Part shown: piece after piece, positions 16,001 through 23,793 of the stretch
How positions within the stretch are numbered: the stretch's first letter is position 1
Layout of the letters: the number at the start of each line of letters is the position of its first letter
From: Chloroflexota bacterium
Lineage (GTDB): Bacteria; Chloroflexota; Dehalococcoidia; Lucifugimonadales; JACPCL1
Length of the DNA: 33,650 nt
Direction of reading: 5' to 3'
Assembly (NCBI GenBank): GCA_016202485.1
Contig: JACQOP010000030.1
Span: 1-33,650 of the forward strand
The notes under the pieces: model-generated
Told to the model about the DNA's origin: nothing
Database searches by the model: none
What the model saw: the letters and a program-made list of their open reading frames with translations, nothing else
Position numbers and translations under genes: made by a program

Positions 16001-17386
16001 ATGTTCGTGATAAAGCTGGTCATTGCAGTCATTGTCTTAGGCGTCGTCGCAGTGGCAGCACTCGCTGCCTATGTGTTCGCCGTGGTTTCCGGGCCGCTTC
16101 AGGCTGAGGTGCAGCCCCCGTCTGCAGAGGAAGTAGCCAAGGCCCAGGTGGTTGAGCAGCGGGTGCAAAGTGAAGTCGCCGATAACTCGGCGTTCCTCCT
16201 CCAGCTTACCAGCGAGGATCTTACCACTCTCCTCCGCTCACGGGCTGGCAGCGTGGCGCCGGTGCGGGACGTGACAGCCACCGTGAATAGGGGCAATGTA
16301 TCCATTTCCGGCAACCTCAACGGCGCCATCGCCGTGCCTTTCGCTGCAACGGTCGGTGTTACCCTCCAAAAAGGAGTGGTCCAGGTCTCGGTGGACCACG
16401 TAACCATGGGCCCCGCTCCCCTACCCGGGGCCGTGCGCAACGAACTGCAGCCCCTCATTGACGAGGTCATCAATGTGAATGAGCTGCTGCAGTCTGCCGG
16501 CGCCGTTCAGATACAGCGAGTGGAGCTGGTCCCTGGCCAGCTCACCATCGCAGGCATCCAGGAAGGCGGCAAGGTGGTATCAGACGACACCGTGGCGGCC
16601 CTCACTGCCGCCTACGCCTCCGGAGAGAGCCGGCCCCCTCCCGCGCTGCCCGGCGGTGACCTCGTGCCCCCTGGCCGTATTAGCAACGGTCCTGGCGACG
16701 AACTCTACCTCGCCCTGGGAGACTCCCTTGCCGCCAACAAAGGCGTCTCCTCACCCCTGGAAGGCTACGTCTCCCGCTTTCACGCCCATCTGGAACGCCA
16801 AACAGGGAATGAACTTGGCCTTATGAACCTTGGCGTGTCCGGGGAGAGCACCTTGTCAATCTATAAAAGGCAGCTCCCTACTGCCCTGGCTGAGATGGAC
16901 CGCCTGCGCAACGACGGCGACCCTGCGACCCGCGTCTCCATCCTTACCGTGGACCTGGGCGCCAACGACCTGCTAGGCCACCTGGCTTCCCCTGTCTGCC
17001 GTCAGGACATCCGCGGCGACGAATGCACCGCCCGCCTGGAATCGGCCATCCCGACCTTTGCAGAGAACATCGCCGACATCCTCACCGCCCTCAGCCAGCG
17101 GCTGGAACCTGGTACGGAGTTCTACGTCATGACTATCTATAATCCCTTTGACTTCGGCATCGGCATCCCCTTTGAAGAGGACTCCAACGAGGTCATCACA
17201 CGTATGAATGACATCATCCGCGCCGAAGCCGCACGTGTCGGCGCCATCGTCGCAGATGCCTATACCCCCATGAGCGGCAACGCCGCGGCATGGACCCACA
17301 TGCTCAACGGGGACATCCATCCCACGGCGGATGGCTACCAGACCCTGGCCTATGCCTTTGCCCTGGCGCGAGCCGAGGCCAAGTAA
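16001..17386 (+). CDS. membrane-anchored SGNH/GDSL hydrolase with YpmS-like N-terminal domain
   Basis: A 461-residue protein. Residues 4-30 form one N-terminal membrane helix without a lipobox, so the rest should sit outside the cytoplasm. Residues about 35-190 form a beta-rich domain (DLTTLLRSRAG..., VSISGNLNGAIAVPFAATVGVTL, GVVQVSVDHV) resembling the DUF2140/YpmS type. Residues about 233-460 are an SGNH hydrolase: GDSLA with S242, GVSGES around G279, GANDL with N322, and D438-x-H440 in GDIHPTADGY. Such enzymes hydrolyse lipid, acyl or carbohydrate esters. In Bacillus, ypmR (GDSL) and ypmS are separate neighbouring genes, so this looks like a fusion of the two; the YpmS match is from pattern only. 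ATG 16001 is preceded by AAAGGCAG. Confidence 0.82.
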   Translation: MFVIKLVIAVIVLGVVAVAALAAYVFAVVSGPLQAEVQPPSAEEVAKAQVVEQRVQSEVADNSAFLLQLTSEDLTTLLRSRAGSVAPVRDVTATVNRGNVSISGNLNGAIAVPFAATVGVTLQKGVVQVSVDHVTMGPAPLPGAVRNELQPLIDEVINVNELLQSAGAVQIQRVELVPGQLTIAGIQEGGKVVSDDTVAALTAAYASGESRPPPALPGGDLVPPGRISNGPGDELYLALGDSLAANKGVSSPLEGYVSRFHAHLERQTGNELGLMNLGVSGESTLSIYKRQLPTALAEMDRLRNDGDPATRVSILTVDLGANDLLGHLASPVCRQDIRGDECTARLESAIPTFAENIADILTALSQRLEPGTEFYVMTIYNPFDFGIGIPFEEDSNEVITRMNDIIRAEAARVGAIVADAYTPMSGNAAAWTHMLNGDIHPTADGYQTLAYAFALARAEAK

Positions 17387-17484
17387 CGTTCAAGCCTTCG
17401 CCCGTCTTTGCCCACCTGGGAGATACGCTGTGGAGAACGGCCTTATCTCCGCTGCCAGCCACGTCAGTGCTGTCCCCTCCCTGG

Positions 17485-17490
17485 TATAAT
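17485..17490 (+). promoter_or_regulatory. extended -10 promoter placing the transcript start at the pcrA ATG
   Basis: TGG-TATAAT (17482-17490) is an extended -10 with a perfect hexamer. Only six bases separate it from the ATG at 17497, so transcription would begin at or next to the start codon. No -35 match is evident at 17 nt, which fits an extended -10 promoter. There is no Shine-Dalgarno sequence, which suggests a leaderless message. Confidence 0.6.
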
Positions 17491-17496
17491 TTCCCC

Positions 17497-19731
17497 ATGC
17501 AGATAGATATTCTAGAAGGCCTGAACCCCGCCCAGCGAGAAGCCGCCGAGCACCTAGAAGGGCCCCTGCTCATCGTGGCAGGCCCGGGCAGCGGCAAGAC
17601 CCGCGTCATCACCCACCGCATCGCCTATTTGATGAAACGTGTCGGTGTCAAGCCTTTTCACATTGTCGCAGTCACTTTCACCAACAAGGCGGCGCGGGAA
17701 ATACGGGAACGGCTCTTCGGCAAGTCTGCTAAAGACTCAGCGTCCCCGTTGCTCAGTTGGGAGTGGCGAGACCTGGGGATTACTGTTTCAACTTTCCACG
17801 CTTTTTGCGCCTCCCACCTTCGCCGAGACGGCCACCTAATCGGCCTGGACCGCTCCTTCGTCATCTATGACCAGGAAGACCAGCAGAGCCTTATCAAACG
17901 GGCCATGGATGAGGCGAAGATTGACCCCAAACGTTACCCCACTGGCGCCATCCACTCCGCCATCTCCCAGGCAAAGAGCGTCTTGCTGGACCCGGCCCAA
18001 TATGCCGCCACCGTCAAGAGCTACTACGAAGAAATCGTCCTCCGCATCTACGAGCGCTATCAGGGCCTTCTTACCCAGAGCAACGCCTTGGACTTTGACG
18101 ATCTTATCCTGCGCACCGTCCGGCTCCTGGAGCAATCTCCCGAGGCACTGGAGAAGTACCGCTCCCGCTATATCCACCTCATGGTAGACGAGTTCCAGGA
18201 TACCAACGTCGCCCAGTATGCCCTGGCAAAGCTCATCACCGGCAAGTACCGCAACATCTGTGTCGTCGGAGACCCCGACCAGTCCATCTACTCCTGGCGC
18301 AACGCCGACATCCGCAACATCCTCTCTTTCCAGAAAGACTACCCCGACGCCAAGGTAGTAAACCTGGGCGAGAACTACCGCTCTACCAGGAATATCCTGG
18401 AGGCAGCCAAGGGCCTCATCACCCCCAACAAGGCCCGCATCCAGCGAGACCTGTGGACCAGCAAGGAGGCCGGCGCCCCTATCATTGTCAAGGAGGCCCA
18501 TACCGAGGAGGAGGAGGCCCAGATGGTGGTAGAGGAGGCGGAGCGCCTGGTGAAGCGGGAGAAGCTGCACTATGCCGACTGCGCGGTCCTGTACCGCATC
18601 AACGCCCAGTCCCGGGCCCTGGAAGAGGCGTGCCTGCGTTTCGGCATCCCCTACCGACTCATTGGTGGCCTGCGCTTCTACCAGCGCAAAGAGGTCAAGG
18701 ACATCATCGCCTACCTGCGGGTCATCCAGAACCCCTACGACGAGGTGAGTCTGGCCCGCATCATCAACACGCCGACCCGGGCCATCGGCCAGCGCACCCT
18801 AGAAGACGCTACCGCCTGGGCCAGGGCCCGCAGCCTGCCCCTATACGCCGGCCTTCAAGCCCTGGTGGACGCCCAGGGCGACGGCGTCCTGAACCCCCGC
18901 GCTGTTGCCGCCCTGGACCGCTTTCTGCAGCTCATGGGTGGTCTGCAAGGAGAAGCGAGCAAGCTGGGTGCGGCAGACCTGCTGGACGCCGTGGTGGAGC
19001 GCACCGGCTACCGCCACTACCTCATGGAGTCCAGCAGCGACCGGGGTGAGGAGCAATGGGAAAACGTGCGCGAGCTGCGGGGGCAGGCAGCGGAAATCCA
19101 GGAGATGGTAGGCGAAGGGGGCTTGGAGGCATTCCTGGAGAAGGTGGCGCTGGTATCTGATGTGGACATTCTGGACGAGACCAAGGACGCCCTGACCCTC
19201 ATAACCCTGCACCAGGCCAAGGGCCTGGAGTTCCCAGCGGTCTTCATTGTCGGGATGGAAGAGGGCCTGCTGCCGCACGCCCGGTCCAGGGACGACCCCG
19301 CTGAGCTGGAGGAGGAGCGCCGTTTATGTTACGTGGGCGTCACCCGCGCCCAGCAGCGTCTCTACCTGTTCCGGGCCTTCCGCCGCCAGTTGATGGGCGG
19401 CAATATGCCCAGCATCCCTTCCCGCTTTCTGCAGGACATCCCGCGAGAGCTTATCGCTACATCTACCACGGCAACCTCGCCTTCTCTCCCGGGCATGATA
19501 AGCAGGCCGGGGCGCAGCACCATTAGCGCTGGCGGTCCTCGCGACGGCGCGTCCCCCGGTCCCGTGCCCCTTAAAGCCGGCGACCGCGTGACCCACAAGC
19601 AGTTCGGCGAGGGCATTGTGGTGAGCTGTGTGGCTGCTGGCGCCGACCACGAGGTGACGGTAGCCTTCCGGAGCGGCGCCGGTGTGAAGCGCCTGCTCCT
19701 GAGCTTTGCACCCCTGCAAAAGGCGGAGTAA
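17497..19731 (+). CDS. pcrA: ATP-dependent DNA helicase PcrA/UvrD
   Basis: A 744-residue superfamily 1A 3'-5' helicase acting in nucleotide-excision and mismatch repair and in clearing recombination and transcription blocks. Visible motifs: LNPAQREA (Q motif), Walker A GPGSGKT (29-35), TFTNKAAREIRER (Ia), DEFQDTN (231-237), GDPDQSIYSWR (258-268), TLHQAKGLEFPAVF (V) and CYVGVTRAQQRLYL (VI). The C-terminus has the Tudor-like module GDRVTHKQFGEGIVV typical of Gram-positive-type PcrA, which contacts RNA polymerase. The frame is open to 17290, but homology begins at ATG 17497, which also lies directly after a TATAAT. The last 14 codons including the stop are duplicated downstream at 21046-21087, behind an HNH gene. 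Confidence 0.96.
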   Translation: MQIDILEGLNPAQREAAEHLEGPLLIVAGPGSGKTRVITHRIAYLMKRVGVKPFHIVAVTFTNKAAREIRERLFGKSAKDSASPLLSWEWRDLGITVSTFHAFCASHLRRDGHLIGLDRSFVIYDQEDQQSLIKRAMDEAKIDPKRYPTGAIHSAISQAKSVLLDPAQYAATVKSYYEEIVLRIYERYQGLLTQSNALDFDDLILRTVRLLEQSPEALEKYRSRYIHLMVDEFQDTNVAQYALAKLITGKYRNICVVGDPDQSIYSWRNADIRNILSFQKDYPDAKVVNLGENYRSTRNILEAAKGLITPNKARIQRDLWTSKEAGAPIIVKEAHTEEEEAQMVVEEAERLVKREKLHYADCAVLYRINAQSRALEEACLRFGIPYRLIGGLRFYQRKEVKDIIAYLRVIQNPYDEVSLARIINTPTRAIGQRTLEDATAWARARSLPLYAGLQALVDAQGDGVLNPRAVAALDRFLQLMGGLQGEASKLGAADLLDAVVERTGYRHYLMESSSDRGEEQWENVRELRGQAAEIQEMVGEGGLEAFLEKVALVSDVDILDETKDALTLITLHQAKGLEFPAVFIVGMEEGLLPHARSRDDPAELEEERRLCYVGVTRAQQRLYLFRAFRRQLMGGNMPSIPSRFLQDIPRELIATSTTATSPSLPGMISRPGRSTISAGGPRDGASPGPVPLKAGDRVTHKQFGEGIVVSCVAAGADHEVTVAFRSGAGVKRLLLSFAPLQKAE
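19690..19731 (+). repeat. 42-bp direct repeat, copy 1 (3' end of pcrA)
   Basis: This is the last 42 bases of pcrA (RLLLSFAPLQKAE-stop plus one neighbouring base in frame context). It matches 21046-21087 at 40 of 42 positions; the two differences are A/G transitions at 19710 and 19727. Confidence 0.9.
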
Positions 19732-19769
19732 GGGAGAAACTATGCTACAGAGACAACAGGAGGGTTCTC

Positions 19770-20936
19770 ATGCAGGGAACGCGATTCGAAAAGCATTTGC
19801 TCGGAATATGCCCTCACTGTCATGGTTCCTTTTCTTTAACAGGAAAGGGAAATCTCTATGGCCATAACTGTAATGGCAGCATGCGCTACGGAGAGAAGCC
19901 TGTTCCTGACTCAATGCAGACATACGAGACCATCCAACAAGAAAAGAAGGAAACCGATTGGATAGGAAAGAGGCCAATGGTGGTGGTAGAACCTTTGGTT
20001 GGAATAAATGACGAAACGAGGGCTTCCCTATTTGGGGCAATTAATGTAGTTGAGGAGATTGCCGGAGACTTGCCAGACATTGAGATACCCAAAAATGAAG
20101 TTGAAGCGCTCTTGTGTTTCAATTGCGGTTCCCTTGTCCCAGATGACAGGAGGCATCCCCTCTATTGTACGGAGTTTTGCAGACAGGTAGCCGAAACAGT
20201 TCGCTACCATAGAAGAGTAATGGCAGATGGACGTTACGAGCAAGACTTTCCTGTGAAAGAAGCCATAGATGTAAGACTACAGAAGCTATGTCAGGGCGTA
20301 GTAGTTAGAAAGAATAGGATATCACCAGCCCTGCGTAAGCGTGTCTTTGACCGTACAGACGGGCTCTGTGCCCAGGGTTGTGGAAAGCCTGCGACCGATT
20401 TAGACCACATAAACGGCAGAGGCGAAGGCAACGTTGAGAGCAATCTCCAAGGCCTTTGCCAGGCTTGCCATTTGAAGAAAAGCAAGAAGGACGCTAAAAC
20501 GCTCTCCCAGGAGATGAAATCGGAAAGAGAACAAATCGATGAGAAGGGACTGCTAAATGGCTTTTTGCAAAGATATACAGTCAGAGTATATAGACCGATA
20601 CCCTCCTTAATTTGTGACAACCCTGATGAATGGCCAGGTATGTGGCAAAGCATTGCCCAAAAGCGAAGGGCAATCCGCAAACAGAGAGAGGCCGCTCAAA
20701 GAAGAACTTTAGCCAGCACCTCACCTCTGTCCAAGGCCACTCCTATAACGAACTCAGCTAAGGATATGCAACGTCGTGCAAAGGCTGTTAAACAGACTCA
20801 ACATAACCGTGAAAGGAAATTAGAGTTTGCCATCAAAGCATACCACAAAACAGGCAAGCTCTTTAGCTTTCATCCGGCATATATGACTTGGATTGCTCTA
20901 GAATCGTACTTTGGAATTAAACGAGAGGGGATTTAG
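19770..20936 (+). CDS. HNH endonuclease with N-terminal zinc-binding region, probably acquired
   Basis: A 388-residue protein. Two Cys clusters precede the nuclease: C14-x2-C17 with C34, and C116-x2-C119 with C133-x3-C137 (CFNCG ... YCTEFC), which look like zinc ribbons. The HNH domain spans about 185-240: C200-x3-C204, the catalytic D212-H213 (LDHINGRGEG), N225, and C230-x2-C233-H234. The Lys/Arg-rich C-terminal third has no recognised fold. It could be a homing-type or phage-type nuclease; restriction is also possible, but no methylase is nearby. ACAGGAGGG precedes ATG 19770. Codon use is AT-richer than in flanking genes, and the gene sits between duplicated pcrA ends, so recent acquisition is likely. 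Confidence 0.85.
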   Translation: MQGTRFEKHLLGICPHCHGSFSLTGKGNLYGHNCNGSMRYGEKPVPDSMQTYETIQQEKKETDWIGKRPMVVVEPLVGINDETRASLFGAINVVEEIAGDLPDIEIPKNEVEALLCFNCGSLVPDDRRHPLYCTEFCRQVAETVRYHRRVMADGRYEQDFPVKEAIDVRLQKLCQGVVVRKNRISPALRKRVFDRTDGLCAQGCGKPATDLDHINGRGEGNVESNLQGLCQACHLKKSKKDAKTLSQEMKSEREQIDEKGLLNGFLQRYTVRVYRPIPSLICDNPDEWPGMWQSIAQKRRAIRKQREAAQRRTLASTSPLSKATPITNSAKDMQRRAKAVKQTQHNRERKLEFAIKAYHKTGKLFSFHPAYMTWIALESYFGIKREGI

Positions 20937-21045
20937 ATAGAGCAGATTATTAATATGATGCTCCTAACTACGTCAGACACCAGATAGGCCTTCGACTCCC
21001 TTCTACTTGCTTTAGTTATAGGGAAGGGGATCTGTCTACAAGGCA

Positions 21046-21087
21046 CGCCTGCTCCTGAGCTTTGCGCCCCTGCAAAAGGCGGGGTAA
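21046..21087 (+). repeat. 42-bp direct repeat, copy 2 (orphan pcrA tail)
   Basis: A second copy of the pcrA 3' end (RLLLSFAPLQKAG-stop). Upstream in this frame there are stop codons within 36 nt, so it is not part of a gene. It ends 4 nt before the stop of the convergent lipoprotein gene. Confidence 0.9.
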
Positions 21088-21091
21088 CGTG

Positions 21092-21880
21092 CTAGGCAGG
21101 TGGAGAAATAGTAAAGGACACGTTCACGTCTTTTATTTCCCCAGACCATTCCACAGACGCCTCTTCACCAGCCCCATTGCGCATCTTCGCCTTGAAAAGG
21201 TACTTCACCGGGAAACCACCCTGTTCCGCAATCCACACCTCCCCTGTGGATTCCATCAGTTCTCCCATGGCCATATAGCCCCACCCTTTGTAAGAGGACG
21301 TATAACGCACAGTCGCTATGCCGTTGACTGTCTCCCGTGACTTGAAGGATGCACCGGCCGCCAGGTTCCCCCCAAGCGCGCTCCAGTACGTGGTGAAAGA
21401 AAAGGCATCAAACATGGGCTGCAGCGCGGGGGCTGCAAAGGACGGCATCTCTTCCCAGGCAGCCCCCTCCTCCTTCATCCACATGCGGCCCTCCAGCCAC
21501 ACAATCCCAGTTTCAGAATCGGTAGCCAGGTCTTTAATCACTATCCGGTAGCTATCTTGGCCGGCCCACTCCCCCTCTATCTCCATAGACCCTTCATCCA
21601 GAACGCCCGTCGTCTTGGACTCAAACTGCATTCGCACAACATAGCGATAGCTCTTGATCTGGCCCAGTGCTCCTTCGGAACGCTCAAACAGTTCAATAGG
21701 GTCAGCAGCCGCAGAGGAGGAAGAGGGTTCGGTAGGTGTGGGTGTCGCGGAAGCTCCTGCCGTTGGCGTGGTGGCCGCCTTATCGCCGCAAGCCATGAAT
21801 AAGAGGAGCACAGGGAAGAGGAGAACAAGGACACCAGCCTGAAGCCCACGGGGGAGGGGAATGCCGTGATTATCAACCAT
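21092..21880 (-). CDS. lipoprotein, LolA/LppX-like
   Basis: A 262-residue predicted lipoprotein. Residues 12-30 are a hydrophobic signal ending in LFMAC with Cys31 as the lipidated residue, followed by a Thr/Pro/Ser-rich linker (about 35-60). The mature part is beta-rich (YRYVVRMQFESK, GSMEIEGEWAGQDSYRIVIKD, GIVWLEGRMWMKEEG, GFPVKYLFKAKM), in the style of the LolA/LppX_LprAFG half-barrel fold that binds lipids or hydrophobic ligands. The fold assignment is from pattern, not a search. ATG 21880 is preceded by GAGGTGG and a near-consensus promoter. The gene converges on pcrA and stops 4 bp from the second 42-bp repeat. Confidence 0.8.
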   Translation of the reverse strand: MVDNHGIPLPRGLQAGVLVLLFPVLLLFMACGDKAATTPTAGASATPTPTEPSSSSAAADPIELFERSEGALGQIKSYRYVVRMQFESKTTGVLDEGSMEIEGEWAGQDSYRIVIKDLATDSETGIVWLEGRMWMKEEGAAWEEMPSFAAPALQPMFDAFSFTTYWSALGGNLAAGASFKSRETVNGIATVRYTSSYKGWGYMAMGELMESTGEVWIAEQGGFPVKYLFKAKMRNGAGEEASVEWSGEIKDVNVSFTISPPA

Positions 21881-21901
21881 GTTCCACCTCTTAACAGCGC
21901 A

Positions 21902-21929
21902 ATTATATGCACGCTCCCTTGCTTGTCAA
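21902..21929 (-). promoter_or_regulatory. near-consensus promoter of the lipoprotein gene
   Basis: On the minus strand TTGACA (21929-21924), 16-nt spacer, TATAAT (21907-21902). Both hexamers are perfect. The start codon is 21 nt downstream of the -10. Confidence 0.8.
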
Positions 21930-22012
21930 CTGTGGTGGAGCAAGGGAAGGAGGAGATTCACTCCTTAGACAGGTCGGCGTCCCAGCGATTCACAAAGAGG
22001 ACATGGGGTTCG

Positions 22013-23020
22013 CTACAAGATTAAGGTCAGCACCTTCATCAGCGCCCAGGCCAGCAGCCCGCAGAAAGGGAAGGTGATGAGCCAAGCCAGCCCAATACCC
22101 CGGGCTACGCCCCACCGCACTGCTGACAAGCGCACCGTGGCCCCCTGGCCCATGATAGTAGAGGAAATGACGTGTGTGGTGCTCAAGGGGAAGCCCAAAC
22201 GGGAAGCGCTCTCAATTACCGCTGCTGCGGCGCTCTCGGCAGCAAAGCCGTGAATAGGACGCATCTTCACAATGCGGACTCCCAGAGTTCGTACCACACG
22301 CCAGCCTCCGGTATAAGTACCCAGGGCCATCACCGTAGCGGATAGGATGATTACGCCCAGGGGCACTTCAAAAGGGATGCCCTGTTCAGCCCACTGGTAA
22401 TGTACCGCTATGGCCAGCGTAATGACCCCCATTGTCTTCTGGGCATCATTGGAGCCGTGGCTAAAGGCCATCGCCGCCGCAGAAAGGACCTGGAGCTTAC
22501 CAAAAACGGCAGAGACCAGGCCGGGGCTTGTCCCTCGGACGGTCCAATACAGCAGCAACATGAGAAAATACCCCCCTACGAATCCAATCATGGGCGCAAA
22601 CACCAGGCCTAGGAGCACTTTGTTTATGCCACTGCCAATGAGGGCATCCACACCGCCCGTCGCCAGACCTGCTCCCGCCACACCTGCCACAAGGCTATGA
22701 CTGCCGCTGATCGGGAGTCCCAACCTTGAGGCAAGGAGCACCCACAAGGCCGCAGCCCCTACTCCCGCCGCGACAGTTGTCAGGGTGATGGCCTCTGGGG
22801 ACACGATGCCTGCGCCCACAACTTTCGCCACGGTAGTGCCAGACAGAGCGCCAAGGAAATTAAGGGCCGCCGCCATGAGCACCGCCACGATGGGGGATAA
22901 TACCCGTGTGGATACGACGGTGGCAATAGCATTGGCTGCGTCGTTGAACCCATTAGCGAAGTCAAACAGAATGGCAATTCCTATAACAATGAGCAGGAAA
23001 GTAAACGAGGACTCAGGCAT
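22013..23020 (-). CDS. pit: PiT family inorganic phosphate transporter
   Basis: A 335-residue inner-membrane low-affinity phosphate symporter. The duplicated PiT signature is visible: FANGFNDAANAIATVV at about 21-36 in the first half and FSHGSNDAQKTMGVI at about 186-200 in the second, with the paired GLPISGSHSLVAGVAG (about 101-116) and GFPLSTTHVISSTIMG motifs. About ten hydrophobic segments. I place the start at ATG 23020 (MPESSFTFLLIVIGIAILF), because upstream residues in the frame belong to the overlapping DUF47 gene. The genes overlap by 8 bp, so translation is coupled and the DUF47 protein is the likely regulator. Confidence 0.93.
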   Translation of the reverse strand: MPESSFTFLLIVIGIAILFDFANGFNDAANAIATVVSTRVLSPIVAVLMAAALNFLGALSGTTVAKVVGAGIVSPEAITLTTVAAGVGAAALWVLLASRLGLPISGSHSLVAGVAGAGLATGGVDALIGSGINKVLLGLVFAPMIGFVGGYFLMLLLYWTVRGTSPGLVSAVFGKLQVLSAAAMAFSHGSNDAQKTMGVITLAIAVHYQWAEQGIPFEVPLGVIILSATVMALGTYTGGWRVVRTLGVRIVKMRPIHGFAAESAAAAVIESASRLGFPLSTTHVISSTIMGQGATVRLSAVRWGVARGIGLAWLITFPFCGLLAWALMKVLTLIL

Positions 23021-23648
23021 GCTTGAGCACCACGGCTTCAAGCACATTCGCAACATCCTCACAGCGGTCCGTCGCAAGCTCAAGCTGCTCATAAATGTCC
23101 CGCCACTTCATCAGCTCAATAGGAGATTCCCCGTTGCTAAAGAGCTTGGCGTTAGCCCGACTGGTAATCTGGTCAGCCTCGTTCTCCAGTCGGTTTACCT
23201 CAACCGTATCGGGCAAGATACTTTTCAGCTTGGCCCCGTGGAAGTGGAGTTTGCTCATGGCTTGCTGGAGAGATTCAGTTGAACAGACGATGATGCGCGA
23301 TAGCTCTAGGGCCTCATGGGTAGGCTGCTGGATGCGATATTCCACCAGATAGCGAGACGCTTCTTCTATTGCATCCACCACATCGTCCAGCCGTTCTCCC
23401 AGCAAGGCAATATCTTCTCTGTCAATGGGAGTCACAAAAGTCCTATGCAGGTTTCTCATGATTTCGTGGATAATGAGGTCCCCCACCTCCTCAAGTCGCT
23501 TAATCTCGCTAACCTTCTCAGGCACGTCTTCATAGTGTTCCATCAGGTCAACCAGACGCAGCGAGGCCTCTACCAAATTGTTCGTGCTACTGCGTATTAA
23601 GCCAAAGAACCGGTTCTCCCTTGGCATCAAGAACGAGAGTAACCGCAT
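23013..23648 (-). CDS. DUF47 family PhoU-like regulator of phosphate transport
   Basis: A 211-residue helical protein of the DUF47/PhoU-like (Pit accessory protein) family. Typical features are the opening FLMPRENRFFGLI, the conserved helix IKRLEEVGDLIIHEIMRNLHRTFVTPIDREDI with its acidic metal-binding residues, DDVVDAIEEASRYL, and VNRLENEADQI near the end. Such proteins sit beside pit genes in many bacteria and are thought to restrain phosphate uptake. ATG 23648 has AAGGGGG upstream; the longer frame to 23834 runs through the promoter. It is the first gene of a two-gene operon with pit. Confidence 0.92.
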   Translation of the reverse strand: MRLLSFLMPRENRFFGLIRSSTNNLVEASLRLVDLMEHYEDVPEKVSEIKRLEEVGDLIIHEIMRNLHRTFVTPIDREDIALLGERLDDVVDAIEEASRYLVEYRIQQPTHEALELSRIIVCSTESLQQAMSKLHFHGAKLKSILPDTVEVNRLENEADQITSRANAKLFSNGESPIELMKWRDIYEQLELATDRCEDVANVLEAVVLKHA

Positions 23649-23688
23649 GTGGTCCCCCTTTTGGTCGTTAGGATGTTTGCCCGTGAGG

Positions 23689-23717
23689 AGTATAGAGGCG
23701 GCTCCACATGGGGTCAA
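23689..23717 (-). promoter_or_regulatory. promoter of the DUF47-pit operon
   Basis: On the minus strand TTGACC (23717-23712), 17-nt spacer, TATACT (23694-23689). The start codon is 40 nt downstream. No clear Pho-box repeat was seen. Confidence 0.75.
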
Positions 23718-23725
23718 CGTGCTAT

Positions 23726-23755
23726 TTGACGCCCCTCCACCCCTCCTCCTACAAT
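23726..23755 (+). promoter_or_regulatory. promoter of the M16 peptidase gene
   Basis: TTGACG (23726-23731), 18-nt spacer, TACAAT (23750-23755). The ATG at 23794 is 38 nt further on. It lies nine bases from the divergent DUF47-pit promoter. Confidence 0.7.
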
Positions 23756-23793
23756 AAAAGAAGCAACCCCTTATTCTCCCCAGAAAGGTATTC

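Larger units (their letters stand above)
19690..21087. mobile_element. candidate inserted element carrying an HNH gene, bounded by 42-bp direct repeats
   Basis: The segment between the duplicated pcrA tails (repeat period 1356 bp) contains one complete gene, an HNH endonuclease, and little else. Its base composition is lower than the flanks: 42% GC in 20041-20100 against 68% in 18601-18660 of pcrA, counted by hand. Integration that regenerates the 3' end of the target gene is typical of site-specific elements, but no integrase or transposase is present and no terminal inverted repeats were seen. Alternatives are recombination between two pcrA-tail sequences or an assembly artefact. Confidence 0.5.

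Noticed and set aside
19770-20936. HNH gene as a classical insertion sequence or an intron-encoded gene
   Set aside because: There is no transposase and no terminal inverted repeats, and pcrA ends with its own stop before the HNH gene, so splicing is not needed.
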